Origin: Streptomyces poriferorum | GTDB taxonomy: Bacteria; Actinomycetota; Actinomycetes; Streptomycetales; Streptomycetaceae | Assembly: GCF_019399235.1 (NCBI RefSeq) | Contig: NZ_JAELVH010000017.1 | Span: forward strand, 32,659 to 96,658 | DNA: 64,000 nt | Direction: 5' to 3' | Made by a program: the position numbers and the translations under genes | The notes under the pieces: model-generated | What the model was told of the DNA's origin: nothing | Seen by the model: only the letters and a program-made list of their open reading frames with translations | Databases searched by the model: none | Shown here: positions 17,456 through 26,256 of the stretch, piece by piece | How positions within the stretch are numbered: position 1 is the first letter of the stretch | Layout: every line of letters begins with the position of its first letter

Positions 17456-17513
17456 AGGGGTGTCAAGGGTGTATAAGAAGTGCACTCGCGTCCGTTATAG
17501 GACCGACACCTGA

Positions 17514-18377
<864 letters not shown>

Positions 18378-18395
18378 AGGCGCCGGCAGCCCCGG

Positions 18396-18429
18396 ACAGC
18401 CCCCGTGGAAGCGTTCCCACGGGGGCTGT
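18396..18429. terminator. Terminator after dasR
   Basis: A perfect 13-bp stem (18396-18408 with 18417-18429) and an 8-nt loop, starting 18 bp after the stop, followed by TTCG. Confidence 0.85.
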
Positions 18430-18456
18430 TCGCTGCCCGGCGCCCCCTCACCCGCG

Positions 18457-18472
18457 ATTGGCCTGGACCAAC
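18457..18472. promoter_or_regulatory. dre-like site upstream of the symporter genes
   Basis: ATTGGCCTGGACCAAC matches the dre consensus at 11 of 16 positions and keeps the TTGG and GGACC half-sites. It lies 154 bp upstream of the DUF3311 gene, after the dasR terminator, where a promoter is expected. Binding by DasR is inferred only from the motif. Confidence 0.4.
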
Positions 18473-18625
18473 ACCCCGACGTTTGATGGCATTTCGGCCA
18501 GACGTCCGACGCCGCACGACCGTTGCCGGACCGCAATGCGGACAGGGGGTGACGCTGGCCGGAACCCTCGCCTAGATTTCCTGCGCATTACAACAGGTGA
18601 TCAGTGAGGGGACGGAGTCGCCGCC

Positions 18626-18880
18626 ATGCCGGAAGAACCAGAAGGAAAACCACCCACCGTCACACCCGTGCGGGTGGTCATCGCCCTGTGTCTCATCGCG
18701 CCGTTCGTGGCGATGCTCTGGGTGAGTTCGTACGCCAAGGTCGACCCGACCTTCATCGGGATCCCGTTCTTCTACTGGTACCAGATGCTCTGGGTGCTCA
18801 TCTCGACGGCGCTCACGATGGTCGCGTACAAGCTGTGGCAGCGTGACCAGCGCGCCCGCAAGGGGGGTGCGTCAGCATGA
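18626..18880 (+). CDS. DUF3311 small membrane protein (symporter partner)
   Basis: An 84-residue protein with two hydrophobic helices (about residues 15-35 and 45-70) joined by GIPFFYWYQMLW, typical of DUF3311. Genes of this family nearly always precede an SSS-type Na+/solute symporter and are thought to be an accessory subunit. Here the stop codon overlaps the symporter ATG by four bases (ATGA), so the two are translated together. GGACGGAG at 18610-18617 is the ribosome-binding site. Confidence 0.82.
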   Translation: MPEEPEGKPPTVTPVRVVIALCLIAPFVAMLWVSSYAKVDPTFIGIPFFYWYQMLWVLISTALTMVAYKLWQRDQRARKGGASA

Positions 18881-20511
18881 AGGACGGCGTGAACGGAGTC
18901 GCGCTCGGCGTCTTCATCTTCTTCTTCCTGGCCGTCACGGTCGTCGGCTTCATGGCCGCCCGGTGGCGCAAGGCCGAGAACGAGGCCAGCCTCGACGAAT
19001 GGGGGCTGGGCGGCAGGTCGTTCGGCACCTGGGTCACCTGGTTCCTGCTCGGCGGCGACCTCTACACCGCGTACACCTTCGTCGCCGTTCCCGCGGCGAT
19101 CTACGCGGCGGGCGCGGCCGGCTTCTTCGCGGTGCCCTACACCATCCTGGTGTACCCGCTGATCTTCACGTTCCTGCCGCGGCTGTGGTCGGTGTCGCAC
19201 AAGCACGGCTACGTCACCACCTCGGACTTCGTCCGCGGCCGCTTCGGCTCCAAGGGGCTCTCGCTGGCGGTCGCCGTCACCGGCATCCTCGCCACGATGC
19301 CGTACATCGCCCTCCAACTCGTCGGCATCCAGGCGGTGCTGGATGTGATGGGCGTGGGCGGCGGCGAGAACACGCACTGGTTCATCAAGGACCTGCCGCT
19401 GCTGATCGCGTTCGCGGTGCTCGCCGCGTACACGTACTCCTCCGGGCTGCGCGCCCCCGCGCTGATCGCGTTCGTCAAGGACGGGCTGATCTACCTGGTC
19501 ATCGCCGTGGCGATCATCTACATCCCGATCAAGCTCGGTGGCTTCGACGACATCTTCGCCAAGGCGGGCGAGGCGTTCTCCGCGAAGAACGAGGCGGCCG
19601 GGAAACCGGTGGCCGGTCTCGCTCCGGGTGAGGCGGGCCAGTGGGGTTACGCCACCCTGGCCCTCGGCTCGGCGCTGGCTCTCTTCATGTATCCGCACTC
19701 GATCACGGCGACGCTCTCCAGCCGCAGCCGTGACGTGATCCGCCGCAACACGACGATCCTGCCGCTGTACTCGCTGATGCTGGGTCTGCTCGCGCTGCTC
19801 GGGTTCATGGCGATCGCCGCCGGCGTCAAGGTGGACAACGGTCAGCTGGCGATCCCGCAGCTGTTCGAGAACATGTTCCCGGACTGGTTCGCGGGCGTGG
19901 CCTTCGCCGCCATCGGTATCGGCGCCCTGGTACCCGCCGCGATCATGTCGATCGCCGCGGCGAACCTGTTCACCCGCAACATCTACAAGGACTTCCTGAA
20001 GCCCGACGCCACACCCGCGCAGGAGACCAAGGTCTCCAAGCTGGTGTCGCTGCTGGTCAAGGTCGGCGCGCTCGCCTTCGTCCTCACCATGGACAAGACG
20101 GTCGCGATCAACTTCCAGCTGCTCGGCGGGATCTGGATCCTCCAGACGATGCCGGCCCTGGTCGGCGGGCTGTTCACCCGCTGGTTCCACCGCTGGGCGC
20201 TGCTCGCGGGCTGGGCGGTCGGCATGCTGTACGGGACGATCGCCGCGTACGGGGTCGCCAGCCCGACCCAGAAGCACTTCGGCGGGTCCTCCAAGGAGAT
20301 CCCCGGAATCGGCGAGATCGGCTACATCGGCCTGACGGCCTTCGTGCTCAACGTCGTGGTCGTCGTCGTCCTCACCTTCGTCCTGAACGCCGTGAAGGCG
20401 CCCGCCGGGGTCGACGAGACCTCCCCGGGCGACTACACCGCGGACGCGGGCGACCCGGGCGTGAAGACGGAGCTCCCGCCGGCCACCGCCGGCGCTCCGG
20501 GCGGTCACTGA
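18877..20511 (+). CDS. Sodium:solute symporter (SSS family, monocarboxylate-type)
   Basis: A 544-residue transporter with about 13 membrane helices and the SSS fold. Motifs include LDEWGLGGRSFGTWVTWFL near the N-terminus, and GIGALVPAAIMSIAAANLFTRN in the conserved later segment. Together with DUF3311 it resembles monocarboxylate (pyruvate, lactate, acetate) uptake permeases such as MctP. The substrate is not proven by sequence. The Asp/Pro-rich tail is cytoplasmic. A dre-like site upstream hints at co-regulation with GlcNAc metabolism, whose end products include acetate. Confidence 0.82.
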   Translation: MKDGVNGVALGVFIFFFLAVTVVGFMAARWRKAENEASLDEWGLGGRSFGTWVTWFLLGGDLYTAYTFVAVPAAIYAAGAAGFFAVPYTILVYPLIFTFLPRLWSVSHKHGYVTTSDFVRGRFGSKGLSLAVAVTGILATMPYIALQLVGIQAVLDVMGVGGGENTHWFIKDLPLLIAFAVLAAYTYSSGLRAPALIAFVKDGLIYLVIAVAIIYIPIKLGGFDDIFAKAGEAFSAKNEAAGKPVAGLAPGEAGQWGYATLALGSALALFMYPHSITATLSSRSRDVIRRNTTILPLYSLMLGLLALLGFMAIAAGVKVDNGQLAIPQLFENMFPDWFAGVAFAAIGIGALVPAAIMSIAAANLFTRNIYKDFLKPDATPAQETKVSKLVSLLVKVGALAFVLTMDKTVAINFQLLGGIWILQTMPALVGGLFTRWFHRWALLAGWAVGMLYGTIAAYGVASPTQKHFGGSSKEIPGIGEIGYIGLTAFVLNVVVVVVLTFVLNAVKAPAGVDETSPGDYTADAGDPGVKTELPPATAGAPGGH

Positions 20512-20524
20512 CCACCCGCTGCGT

Positions 20525-20570
20525 GAACGGGCCGCCGCACCCCTCCCCGGAGAGGTGCGGCGGCCCGTTC
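20525..20570. terminator. Terminator after the symporter gene
   Basis: A long GC-rich hairpin with a 17-bp outer stem extended by a near-matching inner stem, starting 13 bp after the stop. Confidence 0.82.
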
Positions 20571-20627
20571 GCACGTCCGCAGAAATCGCTTGCGGCCACG
20601 GCCCGCCCGTGCGGCAGACTTCGCCCC

Positions 20628-21140
20628 ATGGACATAACGATCCGGCCGATCGAGCCCGCCGAGCACGCGCTCCTGGGCGACATCACCGCCGAGGCCTATC
20701 TCGGCGACGGCCTCCTGGCCTTCGGCGACGACGATCCGTACCTGGCGCGGCTGCGCGACATCTCGCGCCGGGCGGCGGAGGCCGAGGTGCTGGTGGCAGC
20801 CGACGCGGGGGGCCGTGTCCTGGGCGGGGTCACCTACGCGGCCCCCGGGAACCCGTGGGCCGACATCGCCGCGGCGGACGAGGCGGAATTCCGGACGCTG
20901 GCGGTCTCCCGCGAGGCCCGGGGCGCAGGAGCCGGGGAGGCGCTCGTCCGGGCCTGTATCGACCGCGCACGGGCCACCACGGGGGTCGCGGGGATCGTCC
21001 TGTCGACTCAGCCGGCGATGCACGGGGCCCACCGGATCTACCGGCGGCTCGGCTTCGTCCGCACGCCCGACAGGGACTGGAGCCCCGTCGCCGACCTGAC
21101 GCTGCTGACGTTCCGTCTGGAGCTGCGCCCTTCGGTGTGA
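20628..21140 (+). CDS. GNAT-family N-acetyltransferase
   Basis: A 170-residue single-domain GNAT protein starting MDITIRPIEPAE. The acetyl-CoA loop is EFRTLAVSREARGAGAGEALV, matching the Q/RxxGxG/A motif A, and the late motif is AHRIYRRLGF. The substrate is unknown. The gene is monocistronic between two terminators and is unrelated in function to the nrd genes downstream. Confidence 0.85.
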   Translation: MDITIRPIEPAEHALLGDITAEAYLGDGLLAFGDDDPYLARLRDISRRAAEAEVLVAADAGGRVLGGVTYAAPGNPWADIAAADEAEFRTLAVSREARGAGAGEALVRACIDRARATTGVAGIVLSTQPAMHGAHRIYRRLGFVRTPDRDWSPVADLTLLTFRLELRPSV

Positions 21141-21156
21141 GGGTGAGCACGACACA

Positions 21157-21194
21157 ACATGTGGGGGCTGCCGCATCCGGCAGCCCCCACATGT
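21157..21194. terminator. 17-bp hairpin after the GNAT gene, next to the riboswitch
   Basis: A perfect 17-bp stem (21157-21173 with 21178-21194) with loop CATC, 16 bp after the GNAT stop. It lies only 11 bp before the riboswitch P1 stem. It is most simply the GNAT terminator, but see the findings. Confidence 0.75.
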
Positions 21195-21205
21195 ATGCTC
21201 GTGCT

Positions 21206-21306
21206 CGCTGTCGCCGCAGGGAAATCCGGTGCGAATCCGGAACTGTCCCGCAACGGTGTACTCGGTGTGCTTTTGCACCCCCTAGTCCGAGGTCCTGCCG
21301 ACAGCG
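21206..21306 (+). promoter_or_regulatory. Cobalamin (B12) riboswitch controlling nrdAB
   Basis: The region has the conserved cobalamin aptamer core: the P3-P6 sequence with GAAATCCGGTGCGAATCCGG, then CCCGCAACGGT, then the B12 box AGTCCGAGGTCCTGCCGAC. P1 can form between 21206-21213 (CGCTGTCG) and 21299-21306 (CGACAGCG). A further hairpin (21306-21313 with 21324-21331) follows. In S. coelicolor a B12 riboswitch represses nrdABS when adenosylcobalamin is available, so that the B12-dependent class II enzyme NrdJ supplies deoxynucleotides. The ribosome-binding site before nrdA (GAGGAGAG, 21438-21445) may be the regulated part. Confidence 0.92.
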
Positions 21307-21451
21307 CATCCGGCTCGACCGATCCGGATGCCCAGACGTCCGGGCCTCGTGGATGGGCCGGTGGACGCCGCACGGAGCGCCGCCCTGCCGCGCTCCGCCC
21401 GGCCGCCCTCCGCTCCCCCCAAGGCCCCGAGCCGAGCGAGGAGAGCACCGC

Positions 21452-23830
21452 GTGACCATCGCGCCAGCCCATCCGGTTTCAGCGGCCGAATCAGCGGGAA
21501 CCACGAGCGACGGACCGGCAACCGCACTGCTGCGGACCCTGACCGACCTCACCGCCGATCTGCCCGACACCGACCCCGGACGCGTCGCCGCCGCAGCGCT
21601 GCGCGGCCGCAACGCCCGGTCGGACGAGGCCGAGCTGCGCTCGCTGGCCACCGAGGCCGCCGCGGGCCTGATCTCCGAGGACCCCGCCTACTCCCGCCTC
21701 GCCGCCCGGCTCCTCACCCGCACCATCGCGGACGAGGCGGCCGGGCAGGGCGCGACGTCGTTCTCCGCATCGGTCGCCGTCGGGCACCGCGAGGGCCTGA
21801 TCGCGGACCGCACGGCCGCGTTCGTGACCCTCCACGCGGCCGCCCTGGACGCACTGGTCGGGCAGTCGCTCGCCGACGGGGCCGACGACCGCTTCGGCTA
21901 CTTCGGACTGCGCACCCTGCACAGCCGCTATCTGCTGCGCCACCCGCTCAACCGTGAGGTCATCGAGACCCCGCAGCACTTCATGCTGCGCGTCGCCGCC
22001 GGGCTCGCCGAGGACACCTCCGCGCGCGCCCTGGACGAGGTCGCCGCGCTGTACGGGCTGATGAGCCGGCTGGACTACCTGCCCTCCTCCCCCACGCTCT
22101 TCAACTCCGGTACCCGGCACCCGCAGATGTCCTCCTGCTACCTGCTGGACTCCCCGCTGGACGAGCTGGACTCGATCTACGACCGCTACCACCAGGTGGC
22201 GCGCCTGTCCAAGCACGCGGGCGGCATCGGCCTCTCGTACTCCCGTATCCGTGCCCGCGGTTCGCTGATCCGCGGCACGAACGGGCACTCCAACGGCATC
22301 GTGCCGTTCCTGAAGACGCTCGACGCCTCCGTCGCCGCCGTCAACCAGGGCGGCCGGCGCAAGGGCGCCGCCGCCGTCTACCTGGAGACGTGGCACGCGG
22401 ACATCGAGGAGTTCCTGGAGCTGCGCGACAACACGGGCGAGGACCAGCGGCGTACGCACAACCTCAACCTGGCGCACTGGATCCCCGACGAGTTCATGCG
22501 CCGGGTCGACACGGACGGCACCTGGTCGCTGTTCTCCCCGGCCGACGTGCCCGAGCTGGTCGACCTGTGGGGCGACGAGTTCGACGCCGCGTACCGGGCC
22601 GCGGAGGCCAAGGGCCTGGCCCGCAGGACGATGCCGGCCCGTGAGCTCTACGGCCGCATGATGCGGACCCTCGCCCAGACCGGCCAGGGCTGGATGACGT
22701 TCAAGGACGCCTCCAACCGGACCGCGAACCAGACCGCCGAACCGGGCCGCGTCGTGCACTCCTCGAACCTGTGCACGGAGATCCTGGAGGTCACGGACGA
22801 CGGCGAGACGGCCGTCTGCAACCTCGGCTCCGTCAACCTCGGCGCGTTCGTCGCCGACGGCACGATCGACTGGGAGCGCCTGGACGCCACCGTGCGTACG
22901 GCCGTGACCTTCCTCGACCGGGTCGTGGACATCAACTTCTACCCGACCGAGCAGGCCGGCCGGTCCAACGCCCGCTGGCGGCCGGTGGGTCTGGGCGCGA
23001 TGGGTCTCCAGGACGTCTTCTTCCAGCTGCGGCTGCCGTTCGACTCCCCCGCGGCCCGCGCCCTGTCGACGAAGATCTCCGAGCGCATCATGCTCGCGGC
23101 GTACGAGGCGTCGTGCGACCTCGCGGAGCGCTCGGGCCCGCTGCCCGCGTGGTCCGAGACGCGTGCCGCCCGCGGCGTGCTGCACCCGGACCACTACGAC
23201 ACCGAGCTGAACTGGCCGGAGCGCTGGGACGCGCTGCGCGCCCGGGTCGCGAAGAGCGGGATGCGCAACTCCCTGCTTCTCGCCATCGCGCCGACGGCGA
23301 CGATCGCCTCGATCGCAGGCGTGTACGAGTGCATCGAGCCGCAGGTCTCCAACCTCTTCAAGCGCGAGACGCTCAGCGGGGAATTCCTCCAGGTCAACGG
23401 CTATCTGGTGGACGAGCTGAAGCAGCTCGGCGTGTGGGACGCGCGGACCCGTGAGGCGCTGCGCGAGGCGAGCGGCTCGGTGCAGGGCTTCGCGTGGATC
23501 CCCGAGGAGGTGCGGGCGCTGTACCGCACCGCGTGGGAGATCCCGCAGCGCGGCCTGATCGACATGGCGGCGGCCCGTACGCCGTTCCTCGACCAGAGCC
23601 AGTCGCTGAACCTGTTCCTGGAGACGCCGACGATCGGCAAGCTCTCCTCGATGTACGCGTACGCCTGGAAGCAGGGGCTGAAGACGACGTACTACCTGCG
23701 CTCCCGCCCGGCGACCCGGATCGCCCGCGCCGCGTCCGCCGCCACCGTCCCCGAGCAGGCACCCGCGCCCGACGCGGACGCGATCGCCTGCTCCCTGGAG
23801 AACCCCGAGTCCTGCGAGGCCTGCCAGTAA
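21452..23830 (+). CDS. nrdA: Class Ia ribonucleotide reductase, large subunit
   Basis: A 792-residue catalytic subunit that reduces ribonucleoside diphosphates. The redox-active Cys229 (SSCYLL) pairs with Cys456 (CNLGSVNL). The active site has Asn439, Cys441 (thiyl radical) and Glu443 in NLCTEI. The radical-transfer tyrosines are in KTTYYLR, and the C-terminal CEACQ regenerates the disulfide. The N-terminal ~150 residues replace a clear ATP-cone and are Ala-rich. The GTG at 21452 follows GAGGAGAG. The stop overlaps the nrdB start (TAATG), so the two are coupled. Confidence 0.95.
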   Translation: MTIAPAHPVSAAESAGTTSDGPATALLRTLTDLTADLPDTDPGRVAAAALRGRNARSDEAELRSLATEAAAGLISEDPAYSRLAARLLTRTIADEAAGQGATSFSASVAVGHREGLIADRTAAFVTLHAAALDALVGQSLADGADDRFGYFGLRTLHSRYLLRHPLNREVIETPQHFMLRVAAGLAEDTSARALDEVAALYGLMSRLDYLPSSPTLFNSGTRHPQMSSCYLLDSPLDELDSIYDRYHQVARLSKHAGGIGLSYSRIRARGSLIRGTNGHSNGIVPFLKTLDASVAAVNQGGRRKGAAAVYLETWHADIEEFLELRDNTGEDQRRTHNLNLAHWIPDEFMRRVDTDGTWSLFSPADVPELVDLWGDEFDAAYRAAEAKGLARRTMPARELYGRMMRTLAQTGQGWMTFKDASNRTANQTAEPGRVVHSSNLCTEILEVTDDGETAVCNLGSVNLGAFVADGTIDWERLDATVRTAVTFLDRVVDINFYPTEQAGRSNARWRPVGLGAMGLQDVFFQLRLPFDSPAARALSTKISERIMLAAYEASCDLAERSGPLPAWSETRAARGVLHPDHYDTELNWPERWDALRARVAKSGMRNSLLLAIAPTATIASIAGVYECIEPQVSNLFKRETLSGEFLQVNGYLVDELKQLGVWDARTREALREASGSVQGFAWIPEEVRALYRTAWEIPQRGLIDMAAARTPFLDQSQSLNLFLETPTIGKLSSMYAYAWKQGLKTTYYLRSRPATRIARAASAATVPEQAPAPDADAIACSLENPESCEACQ

Positions 23831-24846
23831 TGAGCTCCAACGACAACAAGAACCTGCTGGACCCGGGCTTCGAACTGACCCTGCGGCCGATGCGGTACCC
23901 GGACTTCTACGAGCGCTACCGGGACGCGATCAAGAACACCTGGCACGTGGAGGAGGTCGACCTCCACTCCGACGTGGCGGACCTCGCCAAGATGTCGCCC
24001 GCCGAGCAGCATCTGATCGGCCGGCTGGTGGCGTTCTTCGCGACCGGCGACTCGATCGTCTCCAACAACCTCGTGCTGACGCTGTACAAGCACATCAACT
24101 CCCCCGAGGCGCGGCTGTACCTGTCGCGGCAGCTGTTCGAGGAGGCCGTGCACGTCCAGTTCTATCTGACGCTGCTCGACACGTATCTGCCCGATCCGGA
24201 CGACCGGGCGGCCGCGTTCGACGCGGTCGAGGAGATCCCGTCGATCCGCGAGAAGGCGCAGTTCTGCTTCCGGTGGATGGACTCGGTCGAGAAGATCGAC
24301 CGGCTGGAGACGAAGGCCGACCGCCGCCGTTTCCTGCTGAACCTGATCTGCTTCGCGGCGTGCATCGAGGGGCTGTTCTTCTACGGCGCCTTCGCGTACG
24401 TGTACTGGTTCCGCTCCCGCGGGCTGCTGCACGGCCTCGCCACGGGCACCAACTGGGTGTTCCGTGACGAGACGATGCACATGAACTTCGCGTTCGAGGT
24501 CGTGGACACCGTCCGCAAGGAGGAGCCCGACCTCTTCGACGACGCGCTCCAGCAGCAGGTCACCGACATGCTGAAGGAGGCTGTCGAGGCGGAGCTGCAG
24601 TTCGGCCGCGACCTGTGCGGCGAGGGCCTGCCCGGGATGAACACCGAGTCGATGCGCCAGTACCTGGAGTGCGTCGCCGACCAGCGGCTCACCCGGCTGG
24701 GCTTCCCCGCGGTGTACGGCTCGGAGAACCCGTTCTCGTTCATGGAGCTCCAGGGCGTCCAGGAGCTGACGAACTTCTTCGAGCGCCGCCCGTCCGCGTA
24801 CCAGGTGGCCGTCGAGGGCACGGTCGGCTTCGACGACGACTTCTAG
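23830..24846 (+). CDS. nrdB: Class Ia ribonucleotide reductase, small (radical) subunit
   Basis: A 338-residue diiron protein that generates the tyrosyl radical. The first helix-pair ligands are Glu105 and His108 in EEAVH, and the radical tyrosine is Tyr112 four residues later. The second set is in DETMHMNF. This conservation indicates a tyrosyl-radical class Ia-type enzyme. Its ATG overlaps the nrdA stop. The gene ends 33 bp before the insertion sequence, so the original downstream region is interrupted but the coding sequence is intact. Confidence 0.95.
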   Translation: MSSNDNKNLLDPGFELTLRPMRYPDFYERYRDAIKNTWHVEEVDLHSDVADLAKMSPAEQHLIGRLVAFFATGDSIVSNNLVLTLYKHINSPEARLYLSRQLFEEAVHVQFYLTLLDTYLPDPDDRAAAFDAVEEIPSIREKAQFCFRWMDSVEKIDRLETKADRRRFLLNLICFAACIEGLFFYGAFAYVYWFRSRGLLHGLATGTNWVFRDETMHMNFAFEVVDTVRKEEPDLFDDALQQQVTDMLKEAVEAELQFGRDLCGEGLPGMNTESMRQYLECVADQRLTRLGFPAVYGSENPFSFMELQGVQELTNFFERRPSAYQVAVEGTVGFDDDF

Positions 24847-24879
24847 TACCGCGACGGGGCAAACGTTGCCTACCGCGGC

Positions 24880-24885
24880 GCTAGC
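24880..24885. repeat. Target-site duplication of the IS, left copy
   Basis: GCTAGC, identical to 25954-25959, flanks the element. Because it is palindromic, the true duplication could be 4 bp (CTAG) or 6 bp. Confidence 0.8.
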
Positions 24886-25834
24886 TGTATTGACCGGTGA
24901 GGTTGGGGACGCGGCTGGCGGGTGGTCTGCCTGCGAGCGCGGTGTGTCCGCGGTGGTGATTGTAGGAGTGCAGCCAGTGGGGGAACGCGTCGCGTCGTTC
25001 CTGCTCTGATCGGTAGGGCTTTGCGTAGGCCCATTCGTCGAGCAGGGTGCGGTTGAGGCGTTCGACCTTGCCGTTGGTCTGTGGCCGGTAGGGCCGGGTT
25101 CGCTTGTGGGTGATCCCGGCCGCCGTCAGGGTCTCGCGCCAGAGGTAGGACTTGTAGCAGGCGCCGTTGTCGGTCAGGACCCGTTCGACGATGATCCCGG
25201 CGCCGGTGAAGTAGGCGTGTGCGCGTGTCCAGAACGCGGTGGCGGTCTCTTTCTTCTCGTCGGTGTGGATCTCGCTGTAGGCGAGGCGGGAGTGGTCGTC
25301 CACGGCGGTGTGGATGTAGCTGTAGCCGGCTCCGGAGCGGGTCTTGCGGCCTGCCTGGCGGCCGAGGGCCTTGTGGCCGCCGCCGTCGGGGATGTTGCCG
25401 AGTTTCTTGATGTCCACGTGCACCAGTTCACCGGGCCGGTCGCGTTCGTAGCGGCGTATGACGCGGCCGGTGGCCCGGTCGAGATGGCTGAGCCGGGCCA
25501 GGCCGAAGCGGAGCAGGACTCGGTGCACGGTGGAGGGCACCAGGCCCAGCAGGTGCGCGATGCGGGCCGGTCCCCACCGCCGTGCGAGGCGGACCTTGAT
25601 GATCCGGCGTTCGGTCCGGGTCGGCGTGCGCCCGGGGCTGTGGTGGGGGCGGCTGGAACGGTCACTCATCCCCGCCTCGCCGAGCTGGCGGTAACGCCCG
25701 GCCCATCGCTGGGCCGTGGTCGGCGAGACCTGGAACCGCTCCGCTGCCCGGCGCAGGGGCCATCCGTCATCGACCACACAGCGGGCCAGCCGCAGACGTC
25801 CGGTCTCGGTCAAGGGTGCATTACGGTGGGGCAT
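24881..25834 (-). CDS. IS481-family transposase
   Basis: A 317-residue DDE transposase. An N-terminal helix-turn-helix (GWPLRRAAERFQVSPTTAQRW) and a second DNA-binding helix (GLVPSTVHRVL) lead into the rve integrase core. The catalytic Asp residues are in ELVHVDIKKLG and VLTDNGACYKS, and the Glu in TNGKVERLNRTL. No frameshift or internal stop is seen, so it looks functional. ATG 25834 starts at MPHRNAPLTETGR, the usual start of this family. The stop codon (24881-24883) lies outside the element, in the duplicated target site. Confidence 0.93.
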   Translation of the reverse strand: MPHRNAPLTETGRLRLARCVVDDGWPLRRAAERFQVSPTTAQRWAGRYRQLGEAGMSDRSSRPHHSPGRTPTRTERRIIKVRLARRWGPARIAHLLGLVPSTVHRVLLRFGLARLSHLDRATGRVIRRYERDRPGELVHVDIKKLGNIPDGGGHKALGRQAGRKTRSGAGYSYIHTAVDDHSRLAYSEIHTDEKKETATAFWTRAHAYFTGAGIIVERVLTDNGACYKSYLWRETLTAAGITHKRTRPYRPQTNGKVERLNRTLLDEWAYAKPYRSEQERRDAFPHWLHSYNHHRGHTALAGRPPASRVPNLTGQYS

Positions 25835-25953
25835 GAGGGCCTTTCGGGCTGGTGTAGACGTCGCAATCCACACCGAACCCGGAAGGCCCTCACTCGTTCA
25901 AGATCCCAAGACGGTGATCGCTGTCACCGCACCCAACCTCCGTGGACAGAACA
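24886..25953 (-). mobile_element. IS481-type insertion sequence, complete, 1068 bp
   Basis: The element begins TGT and ends ACA, with imperfect terminal inverted repeats of about 22 bp: TGTATTGACCGGTGAGGTTG at the left, TGTTCTGTCCACGGAGGTTG read from the right. It is flanked by GCTAGC direct copies. It carries one transposase gene. It sits between nrdB and a small convergent gene, 3 bp from the latter's stop codon, and breaks no coding sequence. A full-length transposase and an intact duplication suggest a recent insertion. Confidence 0.92.
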
Positions 25954-25959
25954 GCTAGC
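25954..25959. repeat. Target-site duplication of the IS, right copy
   Basis: GCTAGC, matching 24880-24885. Confidence 0.8.
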
Positions 25960-25962
25960 CCT

Positions 25963-26175
25963 TCAGATCCTCGCCCAGCTCCTGACGTACGGACGCCGTG
26001 CGGCCCTCACCGGTCGTGCGGCGTCCGCCGTTTGCGGGGGTTCGGCGCTCCGCGCCCGTTCCGCTTCCCGCAGCTGGCGGTCGATGCGGCGTTCGCGGGC
26101 GATGCCGACCAGCGTCGGCGCCAGGAAAAGTGCGAAAACGACTGTTGTGCCCAGGTAGTTCAGGAATGTGTTCAT
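25963..26175 (-). CDS. Small membrane protein, function unknown
   Basis: A 70-residue protein with one hydrophobic helix (LNYLGTTVVFALFLAPTLVG) followed by a basic, Arg-rich tail (IARERRIDRQLREAERAR). This is a believable membrane-anchored small protein, and similar sequences occur in Streptomyces, but I do not know its role. ATG 26175 is 81 bp from the divergent regulator start. The insertion sequence lies 3 bp beyond its stop. Confidence 0.6.
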   Translation of the reverse strand: MNTFLNYLGTTVVFALFLAPTLVGIARERRIDRQLREAERARSAEPPQTADAARPVRAARRPYVRSWARI

Positions 26176-26256
26176 GTCTCTACTCTCGCCGGTCCCGGCC
26201 GATCGCGGCAGTGGCAGGACTGTCATGGGGCATCGAATTACTGCCACACTGGGGGC

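Noticed and set aside
15886..17457. 523-codon plus-strand frame opposite dasA/dasB
   Set aside because: It is antisense to well-supported dasA and dasB, with a GC-driven Gly/Arg/Leu composition and no motif.
25106..26158. 350-codon plus-strand frame over the transposase
   Set aside because: It is antisense to an intact IS481 transposase and crosses the IS boundary.
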